A stretch of 64,000 bases of DNA from Galerina marginata. Its lineage: Eukaryota > Basidiomycota > Agaricomycetes > Agaricales > Galerinaceae. Where the stretch lies: contig JAECYW010000031.1 in the NCBI GenBank assembly GCA_023014335.1, positions 475,087 to 539,086 of the forward strand, written 5' to 3'. The translations under genes were made by a program, and so were the position numbers. The notes below the pieces were generated by a model. The model did no database searches, had not been told where the DNA came from, and worked only from the letters and a program-made list of their open reading frames with translations. This document shows, piece after piece, positions 1 through 10,660 of the stretch. Each line of letters begins with the position of its first letter. Position 1 is the stretch's first letter.

Positions 1-2561
1 AAGCGATGTAAGATGTAAGATGAAAGATAAAAACATGCTTTTGTTTATTTCATTCATATTCGTGGGAATGTTGGCTAATAGGTGGCTGTAGGGTCTGTAC
101 AGTTTATGATTAAGGCTGTCTGTTGTGCGTACTTGAAAAAATGCAATCGAATCCCAACATGCTGTATTCTGTGACTGACGTAGACCGGTGACCGGTCCCT
201 CCCAAAGAAGAAACAAGAACTCTCTCTGCTCAGAGGGTTTCCTCGCCATAGAGGGCCAGTAAAACTGAGTTTGAATTGGCCCTTATGATCGAAATCAAGG
301 CCGGCGATCAGGCGGCATCGTTTGTCGTCTCCCAATAGAGGCAACGACATTCATCTGGCCTATTTGTCTCGTCTCGCACACATTTCTCGTAGCACTTACG
401 AGCTTTAGAATATATTTAAGTCCTCGAACTGAACCGTACAGGCCCGTACAGTATATGACATGAAGAAATTCATCCCTTGTTCTTCCTACTGTAATCTCTG
501 TTACCCCGAGAAAGATCTGTCCAACCTCGTCCAGTCGATCTTATTTACCAAAACCAAAAGCCGACCGACCAAACTAGAACGCTGGTGTTCATTGACGTTC
601 GTCGCAAGTTCGTTGTGTATCGCGTTCTAGAGTCCACATTCTTACAAGCCCAACAACAATTCCACTTTTATTTAAAATTTCATGTGACTACATAAATTTG
701 ACATAAATTCAATCAATTCAAACTTCGTTTCACCAGGCCCTCTATCGAGGATATCCTCCGGTTTCTTCTTTACGCTTTTAGATGGGTCGGTCACGAGGCT
801 ATGACCGACGCGCGAAATCGTGCATCCTTCTTGGCAAAAATTCCCAGTTGCAAAAGTGCGATCCAGAGCAGTTGTAAAGACGACCATTCATTCTTTTGTA
901 TTAGAGGTTTGTCATTGCGGATCGCACAAAAGATGAAAGAGCTTCTCCTTACTAGTAATTATGCAAATCTAAATTACCCAAGTCAGGCTGGTCGGAGCCT
1001 TCGTTTCTGCTAGCATGATTATTATGAATGGCCGATTGACTGGAAGAACGACGATTTGTCTTTCTGAGCGCGCCCCAGTTGAGAGGCATCTTCCTCGCGC
1101 AAAGTCTCCTCGGCAACATTAGGAATGGCGGTGCTCGTCAAGGCCCGCTGTGGTGTTACGACGCCTACGAAGTGATTTTTGATCGATTGAGTCGGCAATC
1201 TCTTGAAAGATCATATCAACTGGAGTAATTAAATAGGTCAGTTCTCGGCGGGTTTACATTGTCGTTCAGTTGCGGTTGAGCTAAAACCTGCTCCAGGCTG
1301 GTGGGTACACCGTACAGAAATGGTTGGGCAACTGAAATCCCGGGATTCTTCTCAGACACGTATGGTATGGCTGCGACGATATTTAGATATGACAACATGA
1401 CTGCATGAGAATGAACAAAGGTGAGCAGGATGGTACTGTAGAACGAAGTCTACGCCATTTCTCGAGCACATAACGTCATAAGTTACAATCATTTCTGATC
1501 TACATATACCCCGTGGAAGAACTGGCATGCAGTGCACTTATTGGTTTATATTAGATCATGGTTTGCGGTCCCCATCAAAGTATATCAGAAATGGTTTGGC
1601 AGCGGGTTCTTAGTAGGTGCTTCAGAGACGTTAATGACACATTACTCTGGGTGGCTACATTTCTGTTAGGGCGCTTAATTTTTTTCCTTTTTTTCGCTGC
1701 CCTGAAACTGGGTACCAGGTGTTTAAGGCAGGAGTAGATTTAATAGCATCAGTAATAATGACAAGATTTAGAGTTTGTGAGCATGGGCATGTACCATTTT
1801 TTGAAGCCTCTCACGTTGTCAGAGGACAGTGATAGACCGCAATGTCCAAGTCATGTCAGCGGGGATCAGCTTTCATTAATTTTAGTCGCTATCAAGCTCC
1901 GCGGCCAAAAACGTTTCACTGCCATGGAAATGGAGGGGTTATGTAAATTTATGGCGCCAACCCGGTTTAGTTTTTGGGGCCGGAGAGATGATAGACTGCG
2001 GCCTCATACAGCATGGTGCCATAAGCGAACTCTTGCGGTTCGGATCGCTGGAGGAATCCAGCATTGACATTAGCGGCTAAGTTGGGCTGCAATGGGAAGT
2101 TTGGGATGCGGCCTCAGCTCACGAAGCTCGCAGACAGAGAGCTTTCTGGTTCTGATATGGCGACATTTCGTAACACCTGATCATATGTGCGAGCACCAGC
2201 GACTTTCTCTCGTGGTGGCATGAAATATTTAGCCCTCATGGGTAGCATAGACGGGACTCAAGTTCAAGTATAGATGTATGTGACAAAAACGTAATGATAT
2301 TTAACAGGTGAAGCATCGTCTGCGTGCTATTTAAGGCTTTCTGACGGAAAGCACATCACCTTCGGAATTGTCCGATGACTCCGGGCTTCGGCGACTGCAG
2401 TCTTCTATCTTCTTAGGAGAATATCAGGGTTCTTCAGATTTCAATCACGAACTATATAGTATGCACCCACATCCCGACTAACATTGCCGACTCTTTCATC
2501 ATTCGTGCACGGGAGCCGATCCTAGCATTAACGTTTACTGAACAATCCAAGGTAGACTCAA
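1..2561. other. Intergenic stretch upstream of DUF6534 gene A
   Basis: No convincing coding exon was found. Only short, low-quality open frames occur on either strand. From about 1.56 kb onward the sequence aligns by eye with the region before the second DUF6534 gene (about 19.3-20.1 kb). Shared blocks include one around 1780-1970 (ccatggaaat, cataaattta-like strings) and one around 2130-2180 (gatatggcgacatttcgt). The right half is therefore duplicated upstream DNA, probably including the promoter. Confidence 0.5.
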
Positions 2562-4501
2562 ATGGAGAATTCGCAAGGCATAAACCTCTCGCAAACTCTT
2601 GCACCTCTTTACTGGGGTAAGTCAGTTGTTGTCATTTCGGTATCGCTTCGTGCTGAACTGCGAACTAGGCTTTGTCGTCTCGTTACTGTGAGGTTTCTGA
2701 TCAGCTCCCATCACAATTAGGCGCCCATTCTGATCCTCGTGATAACGCTTTGTAGTCTAGGAGGAATCACCATCGTCCAGGCGTATATCTACTTCCCAGC
2801 TCCACAGGATAGGTTTTTGGCTCGATTCACGGTATGTATGAAGTTCCAAACCATAATCCTCGCCTGAGTCCCAAAATTTCCCCAAATTTAGGCGGGTGTC
2901 ATGCTGCAAGTAACGTTCCTGACACTGCTTCAAAAACGGGCACTTACAGAAATTGTCCAGCATTCTCGACCTTCTGTCTTCAGTTTTGATAGCCCAATCG
3001 GTTTACTACTACCTAGTGAGTCCTTTCTTCTTTCGAGAGACCATAATAGACTTGCGTCGCTTTCAGATACCACATTTTGGATCGCTTCAACCCCTGAGCT
3101 CTGTAACACCGTGCGCGATTAACCTTCGATGATGATTTTTCTCGAAATAATTTTTGACATAGTGAACTGTCGGCTGAATGTCTTGTTTCAACGATGATAA
3201 CCTTCATGTGCGGCTCCATTGAGTTATTTTCGCTCAAGGCGTAATTCCAGTTAATTTCCTAGCTCTCAGGCATTCTTCGTGTATCAGTTATATAACGGTA
3301 AGTTGACCATCTTTATATTCTTAATGATTTGGCATGAATACCAAATTGTGCAGTGAAAAGGTTGGATCGAAACCGGTGGCTCGTTCTTGGATCCATCGTG
3401 AGTCGAATGAGTATCGTGGAAGGATGGATCGTATTCAAACTTTCATTCCGTTTAGGCAGGTTGTGCAATCATGGCCTTCGGTAAGCTCTATCTTACGGAA
3501 CGGAAACTCGTGTCACTCAAACTCTACAACTGGTACCTAGCCGGTGGAATTGGTACGTTTTGATGGGTGATCCCATGGATTTACTTGACCATTATTCCGC
3601 AGCATGCGTAGCGACTATGTATATATTCCGTCATGGCGTGCTTTCCAACAGGAATGGGACGTTTTCTGTAAGCCAAGCTCTGTCAATGTTATTCTTTCGG
3701 AATTCGACTGAACAAGACAAATGTAGATTTTCTTCGGCATAGCCAAAGGGTTCGGAGCCGCTACCGACATAATAGCAACCATCGCAATGTCAATGTACCT
3801 CACTTCTTCGAAGACCGGCATCGAAAAGTTTGTGGAGTCTACTTTCTCCATTTCAGCTCCACCTTACCACCACTATTCCAGGACAACCACCCTTCTTAAC
3901 AAGCTTCTGCAATATGTAATTCGCCGGGGAGCTCTAGTAACGCTAATTCAAACCCTCCTTCTGGTGACGTTCTATGCTGCGCCTGGTCATATTTATTGGT
4001 GAGTAGCTCCACGCTTGTTTGACGCTTCCAACAAGAATTCGGAAGACATATTCATCGTTGATCACCTAACAGGATCGCATTTTATATCAATGTTACAAAG
4101 CTCTATGCCAACACCTTTTGTAAGTGGTTCTCCCCTTTCCACGCAGTTCATATCTGACTGGAACCCTGTCGGACGTTCGTCACATCCGATTTCCCAGTCG
4201 CGATGTAAGCAAAAATAAATCGACCAACAGACCAGCTTTGAAGCTAATAAGTCACTCACAAAAGGCTCAATGGAAGAAAAAGCCTCCAAGATATACAACT
4301 CACTGTAACACCACAAAAAGTTACCTTCCAAAACGAGGAATACGGCTTGCGTGAAATTGAGGTGGGTGAAGTTCATTCTAAGAGTTTTTTTCCGAGTCGC
4401 AGTAGAAGATGTTCCTCATGTGTTATGCCTATGCCCAGGAGAACGACGGGTCGGTGAACATGCCGACAGTCACGAAGACAGTTGAAATTGTGGATTTGTG
4501 A
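2562..4501 (+). CDS. DUF6534-family seven-helix membrane protein, copy A
   Basis: Multi-exon gene starting MENSQGINLSQTLAPLYWG. Recognisable exons encode LGGITIVQAYIYFPAPQDRF (first helix), then LSSILDLLSSVLIAQSVYYY, IPHFGSLQPLSSVT, SAECLVSTMITFM, the helix with KGFGAATDIIATIAMSMYL, and the last helices with GALVTLIQTLLLVTFYAAP and INVTKLYANTF. The C-terminus is near 4.3-4.5 kb (FQNEEYGLREIE, then MPTVTKTVEIVDL and stop). The order of hydrophobic segments and the short charged tail fit the basidiomycete DUF6534 family, whose biochemical role is unknown. The TGG-G|gtaagt junction after codon 18 supports the start. I see no broken exon. A paralogue with the same exon plan lies at 20.1 kb. Confidence 0.78.
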
Positions 4502-5085
4502 GCTGTGGTTGTTGATATTTCTTCGCTACCTTGTACTGCATGTCCTTCTCCGCCCCTTTGCGGGCTCATTAGCTACGCTTGCTTAGCACGCCTTTCTTTT
4601 CCGTCATGTACCATTAATGTCAATGTAATGTTCGGCTATACTCTCGAGGGCCTCAAAAGGAACCGTGTATTGGATGCCAATTCGACGAGGGTCTTAACGT
4701 GACTACATGGACACCGCTCAAGAGATTCCCAACGTCGAAGCTACTGAGGTGTTTTAAAAACTCATAGTTACCGAGGCTGCACAGCGCTTACACTGTAAAA
4801 CCCATTTCTTACCTCTAAAGCCTATTGACGCTCTTTTTCAATTAAACTTACTTAATAATAAAAGCCCGGTTTTACAACTCCAATCACACATATCCACGCG
4901 TAGTCACCCACACCCACGCTCACGTCGATCTCTGATTTTTCACAGTACGAGTAGAGCACACGGGCCAATATCATGAGCAAGCCCTTTACTGAGTATTTAA
5001 ACCGCTTGAAGCGGCCACTCATTGCGTAGGACTAGGATCGCCGAAGCCCATCAACTCAACTGACTATAGCTACTGGTAAACCAAC

Positions 5086-5387
5086 ATGCACGTCCCGTCT
5101 CACCTCTTCCTCGGCATATGCATCATGCCCTGGCTAGCATGCGCAGCCGCCCAAACACTCTGCCAGCAGGCCTGCAACAACCAGCTGAACGGGTGCATCC
5201 AAGCGACGCACGACAGTCCCGTCTGGTAAGTGATTATCGTGATTATGATGCTACTCTACTTTATGATTTACAGCAAGCTGACCAATTTTCAAAAAAAATT
5301 ATTAATAGCGCGACGAACTTTAGAGCGTGCATGAATGCGTGTGCTTCGGGTAGCTCGGGCTCGGAAGCCTCGGATGATGGTGTTTGA
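5086..5387 (+). CDS. Small secreted cysteine-rich protein (72 aa)
   Basis: Two exons, 5086-5225 and 5309-5387, joined across an 83 bp intron (gtaagt ... ctgacc branch site ... aatag), give an uninterrupted 72-residue protein. Residues 1-22 form a clear signal peptide (LFLGICIMPWLACAAA). The mature part carries six cysteines in the pattern C-x3-C-x6-C-x9-C-x6-C-x3-C, including TLCQQACNNQLNGC and VCATNFRACMNACASG, then a Ser/Gly/Asp tail. Even cysteine spacing and small size suggest a disulfide-stabilised secreted peptide of the effector-like class common in mushrooms. No named family is recognised. A TATA-like string (gagtatttaaacc) lies about 90 bp upstream. The unspliced frame hides the gene, so it is easily missed. 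Confidence 0.68.
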
Positions 5388-5399
5388 TTTATAGTGGGA

Positions 5400-6240
5400 A
5401 GGAACGTCGGTGGCAGCTTGCAGTCTAGGCGGCTATGAGTGGTGGTATTAGTATGAGCGGTATGGTATGTTAAGAAGAATTCTAATGAAGTCATGTTAGG
5501 TGTACGGGGTGTGGACGTGGTCAATGAGCGATGATGAAATGAGAGGAGCGGTGGTGATGGTAGGTACAAAAGACGCGCATGATAAAGTCGAGGATGCGAA
5601 TAATAAATCCGTGTGGGTGAAAGCAAGAGCAGAAATGTGAAAACAGAAAACAGAAAAACAGTCCTCGCTCCTCTCGACAAGCCTACCCGAAAAGCCCCTT
5701 CACCCGCCCATACACAACCACCCCGTCCAGCGACACCACCTCCATTTCCGTTTTCGGCTTCTCCGTTTTCGGCTTCTCTTCCCTGTCGGGCTTCCCCATT
5801 TTCGTTGCTAGCTCTCCGAGGAGCCTCTACCATCGCCCTGGCCTCAGGCTCAACATCCGCCGCCGTCGTCGACGGGAAGACGAAAGGCAAAAGTTGAAAC
5901 GGGCGGGTTCGAGTTTGGGTGCACGTGCGTCTAGTGTGCAGAAGGGAGGAGAAGACGAGGATCCGAGTGCACGAGACCGAACCAGGTAGGGTGATGTAGG
6001 ATTTGAGAGTGTGGCTGATATTGATAACGTTGATGTCGTAATTGAATTGGTGGATGTAGCACTAACAGTGGACGACGACGACGAAGACACAGAGGACGAA
6101 GATGAGGATGGCGGGCGGCGCGCACGGGGAAAGACCTAGATAGACAGAAAAAAGTAAAAAATTAAGACTCAAACAAACATGGATCTCCATCAGAAGAACC
6201 AGGATTTTCTGTCTAACAAAACACGTTGATAAAATCTAAG
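5400..6240. other. Low-complexity intergenic region
   Basis: Long open frames on the minus strand here are rich in Ser, Arg and Gly or run antisense to low-complexity DNA, and none has a recognisable domain. The segment at about 6120-6215 (agaaaaaagtaaaa ... aaacaaacatgga) is repeated in the same orientation at about 9940-10050. The caspase-like locus is therefore flanked by a direct duplication. Confidence 0.4.
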
Positions 6241-6279
6241 CGGAGTAACTTGCGTTTTTGACCAGTGGTACAATTGGCT

Positions 6280-6451
6280 CACACTGCGGCGGCCCGACTA
6301 TTTTGATGGGGGTGCAAAATCCGAAAGCAGGTTGTTTGAATTTTGCCTACCCCGATTTTGCCAATCCGATGGGTGGGGACACGTGACTTGGCAAAATCCA
6401 AACTACCTGCCTCGTATTTTGCATCCCCCGCAAAATAGTCCGGCCGCAGCA
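6280..6451. repeat. Foldback (palindromic) MITE-like element
   Basis: The left arm (about 6283-6350: cactgcggcg-gcccgactatttt, then gggtgcaaaat ... ttttgcc) is the reverse complement, with scattered mismatches, of the right arm (about 6390-6450: ggcaaaatcc ... ttttgcatcccc ... aaaatagtccggccgcagcagtg). The arms are roughly 65-75 bp with a spacer of about 35 bp. A possible short target duplication (tggct) borders both ends. There is no coding capacity. It lies about 310 bp upstream of the caspase-like gene start. Confidence 0.6.
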
Positions 6452-6761
6452 GTGTCAGTGGCTGTGCAGTCCACCACAGCCTGGTGTCAGCCGCAGCATC
6501 GGGTTAATCTCGGACACCGGTGTTCAGCGCTCAGCAATGGACCATACCGGTTAAAACTCACCTCACTGCCCCCCGCCTGTGCTACTCATTTCTTCGTGTT
6601 ATGTCGGTTGCGCCCGGATAACGTGTGAGGTGCAGGCAAAGGTTGGCGGTACCCAGCAGTACCCTGGGTTGCACATTGCCTGCGCGTTACAATTGACACC
6701 CATCATTCCGATATTGGGACCTCGCCTGTTACTCCTCTTCCTACGAGTCTATCCTCCGATT

Positions 6762-8505
6762 ATGCTCTCTAACGACAGTGAAAGACTTCCTCCCATCCTC
6801 GCTGTTGTTATCGGGATCAATAGATATAGTCACCCTGAAGTAGAAAACCTCTGTGGGGCCGTCGAGGACGCCAATGCATTCAAAGTATTTTTGAAGGGTC
6901 GCTTGGAGGTCCCTGAGGCCAATATTTTCAGTCTGCAAGACGAGGCAGCATCCCGAGACGCCATTCTCTCTTCCTTTTCATGGCTCCGAGACAACGTCGA
7001 ATATAAGAAGAACGAGGCCGCGATGATCTTCTACTTTGCTGGCCAGGGCGAACAATCCGTTCAAGGTGTGGAATGGACCGGGGGGTTAACGGTCGCTGAA
7101 AGTTCGGAGAACATCTGGCCCAGTGATATAAGCCCTACCAGGTACAACGAGGACGATGACGATACTACGGTTCCGGGCATTTCATATGGCACGATATCTG
7201 CCCTGCTTCATTTGGTTTCAGATTCCAAAGGGAACAACATTGTAATTGACTTCCATTTCTCAGCCCTATGCTATGTATTCATTGATAATTTTTCATTCCA
7301 ATTTCCAGACTGTCATCCTAGATTGCTGCCGCCACTTTCCCCCCGACTTTTCAATTGAAGACGATTGGCGGTTACACAAGCCTGCCGGGATTAATGGCAG
7401 ACGGGTAATCCAGTGTCTCTACTCAGCTGAATGGTTTTTTCCTGGTGTTTTAATCACAGCGTGTGGGAAGAATAAAGGCGCTCTCGAATACCGACCTACA
7501 AAACAAGGTCTTTTTACACGAAGTCTTTTAAAAGCTCTGGACAGTGATGACTTCCACACGCTCAGCTATATCTCTGTGATGCACAAACTTCGGATTTCTG
7601 AGCTGTAAGGTCCACTCATACGTTGGTTAGCCTCAGCTTACAACAGCCATGATAGGCAGACACCACATTGCGAAGGCGAAGGAATATATTGGCGCCTATT
7701 CAATAACCAAGCTTCTGGCGCTAACCCGTCCTTTATCTTGACAAAACGTGTACGAGATGGCCCTATAACCCTCGAAGCCGGCTCTGCACAGGGAATTGTT
7801 GTAGGGTCCCGGTTTGCCATCTACCGCACCAACTTAACGGACACCGCAATGCTACACAATCCCTGCCTTGGACACCTTGTTGTAACAAAGGTCGACATTT
7901 TTTCTTCCACACTTGATTTCATTCGCGATGCCGGCAGAATTCGATTACCATGGCAATTTTACTGCAAACTCGTTCAACACGGCAGTATCACGGGGATATC
8001 TCTTTATAGTGCAAATCGAGCATGGCTGGAATCAATATTTCCTCCAAACTCGCCGACTCTAAAGGGGTCAGTTACCATTGTCGACAACGTTCAAAGCTGC
8101 GATCTCGTAATTAACGCCATGGATGGTAAAGTTTACTTCGATCAGCACAGGCACATGATAACACCGACCATCGGCTCCCGGTTACGCCATACAGTAGACG
8201 TCGAAGATGTTGATGCCATTCGTGAAGTGGTAAATGGTTCACTCCAATTCTACCACCACCTCACTCGCACTGCACCATATATACTCAAGGCGATTTCGGT
8301 GGAGCTTAAAGAACTCAAGGCAGAAGTGGACAAAGACTGTGTTAAGTTACTCCACCCGATCGGTAAAAATCTGTTCGCAAAAGAGCCAGCAAGGGTCGTG
8401 GTTGACCCAAATACCCAGTGCATCAGAGAAAAGGTGCGCGGCTTACATGGCGGTATAGGAGCTGTAAAAATTACTTATAATGTCCGCAAGTCGTTAAAAT
8501 GTTAG
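6762..8505 (+). CDS. Caspase-like (peptidase C14) protein, active-site His replaced
   Basis: Three exons (6762-7241, 7309-7604, 7647-8505) give 544 residues. Residues 10-100 match the start of an agaricomycete caspase/metacaspase fold (LAVVIGINRY, AVEDANAFKVFL, then MIFYFAGQGEQ). The usual catalytic GHG is GQG here (Gln95). The second active-site strand is kept as TVILDCCR (Cys166/167). Residues 170-250 include FPGVLITACGKNKGALE. Residues 260-540 match the C-terminal half typical of these proteins (EAGSAQGIVVGSRFAIY, HLTRTAPYILKAISVELKEL). The family normally continues into a module starting like PLYPYLFYF. That module lies in the separate piece at 9077-9654, so this protein is probably truncated. 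It may be inactive as a protease. Confidence 0.78.
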
Positions 8506-9076
8506 CAAGTCTCACAAGCGCATTGTAATCTCCCATATTAGAGACACTATTATTAAAAACTCTGTAAGGTTTCTGATCATTATAAGGGTTTCCATGGTCA
8601 CAATCCATTATAAGCGGTGCAGGCGCGCCAAATTTGCGAATAGACAAAAGGTTTATTATCCTCCAACGGCAGTCGTAGCATTTTAATTTTTACCTTTACC
8701 GAGAGTCGAACACGGAAGCCCGACAAGACAAATTTGGAGCTCTTAACCGTTATACCACAGCGGCTTGATAACAGGAAGTAAACTTACTCAATAAGTAAGC
8801 CGATTTCCCTTTTTGGTTACAGGCGCCCAACACAAGGCATTACAATGCGTAAAAAGCCTTTTTACCGTATTATTAGGTGTATTGCGATGGGCTCAGAAGT
8901 ATTTCATGCACATAGGAGGCAAGTAAATTATTCCGAACACTTACGAGGTGGCTAAAAATATTCTATCCTAACTCAAGACGCGTGTAATCAACATGGAATT
9001 ATTCTCGTGCCGTGTGAACATGGCAAGGCGATCTAAGCGACACGCCTTTTTGCTGATGTGGGTATACATAATGTCC
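8486..9076. mobile_element. 591 bp insert splitting the caspase-like gene
   Basis: A 9 bp string, ATAATGTCC, occurs at 8477-8485 and again at 9068-9076. These points sit exactly where the homologous protein sequence stops and where it resumes (ITYN before, NDGDLPLYPYLFYF after). This looks like a target-site duplication around an insertion. The insert has no open frame of note. It contains a degenerate tRNA-like stretch on the minus strand. No terminal inverted repeats were seen. The element class is unknown, and chance similarity of the 9-mers remains possible. Confidence 0.42.
8692..8764 (-). other. Degenerate tRNA-like sequence (possible SINE head)
   Basis: Read on the minus strand, the segment holds an A-box-like string (TGGTATAACGGTTAAGAGC) and, about 40 bases later, a B-box-like string (TGTTCGACTCT) inside a T-arm with four of five pairs. 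The acceptor ends do not pair, so it is not a working tRNA gene. This arrangement is what a tRNA-derived retroelement or a decayed tRNA would leave. Confidence 0.35.
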
Positions 9077-9654
9077 ATCTGCAACGACGGCGACCTACCA
9101 CTTTACCCTTACCTTTTCTACTTTAACCCCGCCAACTTAACAATCAGTAGGTTTTCCGGTCAACCAACATTGAAAGTATGGAATCTGACTGCGAAACAGT
9201 TGACTGTTACAAGCCGCCCGTCGGCGGCGGCCAGGCTCGTCTTACAAGTGGTGTGGGAGCCCCTCTGCTACCAAAGTCACAGATACGCATACGATTTGAC
9301 AGCAGTGAAAATAGCCCATGGCGGTTCCAGATCCCCACAGAAGAGACAAGAGGTCTTGGTTTTTTTCGGCTCTTTTTATCCACGCGACCCGCCTATTTTG
9401 ACAACATCCTGCAGGAGGTGACGCCATTTGTCAGTGGTTTCGTACACAACGGAAAACCAACTGCGACAGAATTTCCCAAGGTAGAAACATTTGCGCCTAT
9501 AGGTGGCAGAAAAGGAGTCGCTAAGGCAGAAAGGTGGGCAGTCCAATCATTCCCTGTGATAATGGACTCCGTGATGCCAGCTTCGAAGGGACAGTACCTG
9601 CAGGATTATGGTCGTGCTTTCGCAGAAGCCTTTGTTTCTTTAATATGTAGATAA
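9077..9654 (+). pseudogene. Detached C-terminal module of the caspase-like protein
   Basis: Two exons joined across a 53 bp intron (about 9147-9199, with a ctgac branch site) read NDGDLPLYPYLFYFNPANLT, then DCYKPPVGGGQ and FFRLFLSTRPAYFDNI, ending in ICR and a stop at 9654. This matches the C-terminal module that usually follows the caspase domain in agaricomycete C14 proteins. It lies downstream of the 591 bp insert. Removing the insert leaves a one-base phase difference, so the two halves no longer form one frame. Confidence 0.6.
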
Positions 9655-10660
9655 GGGTTGAAGATGCATGGAGAAGTAGAGTGACTTTATTTTAGGAGGA
9701 AGACCAAATATTCCCTTCATCATATGCCAGTAATACAAGCAGTGTTCGACCGCCTCTGGAGTGAGAGGAGCGCAAGAGGAGCGACATTACATAGCCCCCA
9801 CCGATGTAGTAGTCAAGGGGGCACCGAGACTCGAAAAACAACACGGGGTCGATTTTTTTCTTTAAGGTCTGGCCAACACCCCCCCTCCCGTACGACAGAG
9901 GGGGAGGAAGAGGAAGAAAGTAGCACGCAGGCAGGACATAGACGGATAGAAAAAAGGAAAAGCAAAGGTAAGACTGAAACAAACATGGGATCACGACTAC
10001 GATGAGACGAGAACGTACCTTCAACAGAAGAACCACGACTCGTCTTCCCAATGGGCGGCTTCCTTCGCCCTGCCCCGTAACGCCAAGCTCAGCATGAACT
10101 GGTTCATCGTCATCATCGCCTGTGATACTCAGGCTGTTGTGTGCCCTACGGCAGACGCGCACGCACAGACGTCCCTCCTGCCCGCGTATGGGTGAGATGG
10201 AGTAAGCGGAGGAGAAGGCAAGGCACGCGATCTTCGATCACGATGGAGGACAGGTTACGGAAGGGAGGGGAGAGGGGGTACGCCTGTGTTTGTGCGTTAT
10301 AGATAAGCTTGGACCTGGACCTGGAGCGGCGGCGCTGACTGCTGGCTATTCAGGAAGTCGAAGACGAAGACGGCGGGGGCAGGTATGTATGTACGCGTTC
10401 TTCTTTCTGCGCTGCGGACGTACTTACTCGGAAGATACGTGGGCGGGGCGGGGAGGGGCGGGGCCCTCAGTTTCACCTTCACTTTTGACTTCCTGTGGCA
10501 TGGAAGACGATGATGAGGAAGGGCTGAAAGAGGGGCAAGTGAAAGCGGCAGATCAAAAAAAAACATTTTACGTAAGTTTGATCCGCTTTCATCATCTCGT
10601 CATCTCTACTGCGAGATGTCTGAACATCGCCCTCTCACTCTCACTCTTCCTTAAATCACA
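9655..10660. other. Intergenic, G-rich and duplicated sequence
   Basis: No supportable gene. The block at about 9940-10050 repeats the sequence at 6120-6215. The stretch from 10.24 to 10.5 kb is strongly purine-biased (gggaggggagaggggg; cggggcggggaggggcgggg). The 156-residue minus-strand open frame at 9692-10162 is Leu/Val/Pro-rich and has no recognisable domain. Confidence 0.4.

Noticed and set aside
5261..5890. 209-residue minus-strand frame with a hydrophobic stretch
   Set aside because: Low-complexity composition. It overlaps the spliced secreted-peptide gene on the other strand, and no family resemblance or exon signals were seen.
8692..8764. Functional tRNA gene
   Set aside because: The acceptor arms do not pair and the D arm is poor. 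Kept only as a degenerate tRNA-like sequence.
9692..10162. 156-residue minus-strand protein
   Set aside because: It is Leu/Val/Pro-rich and unspliced across a plausible intron, has no domain, and lies partly in a duplicated non-coding block.
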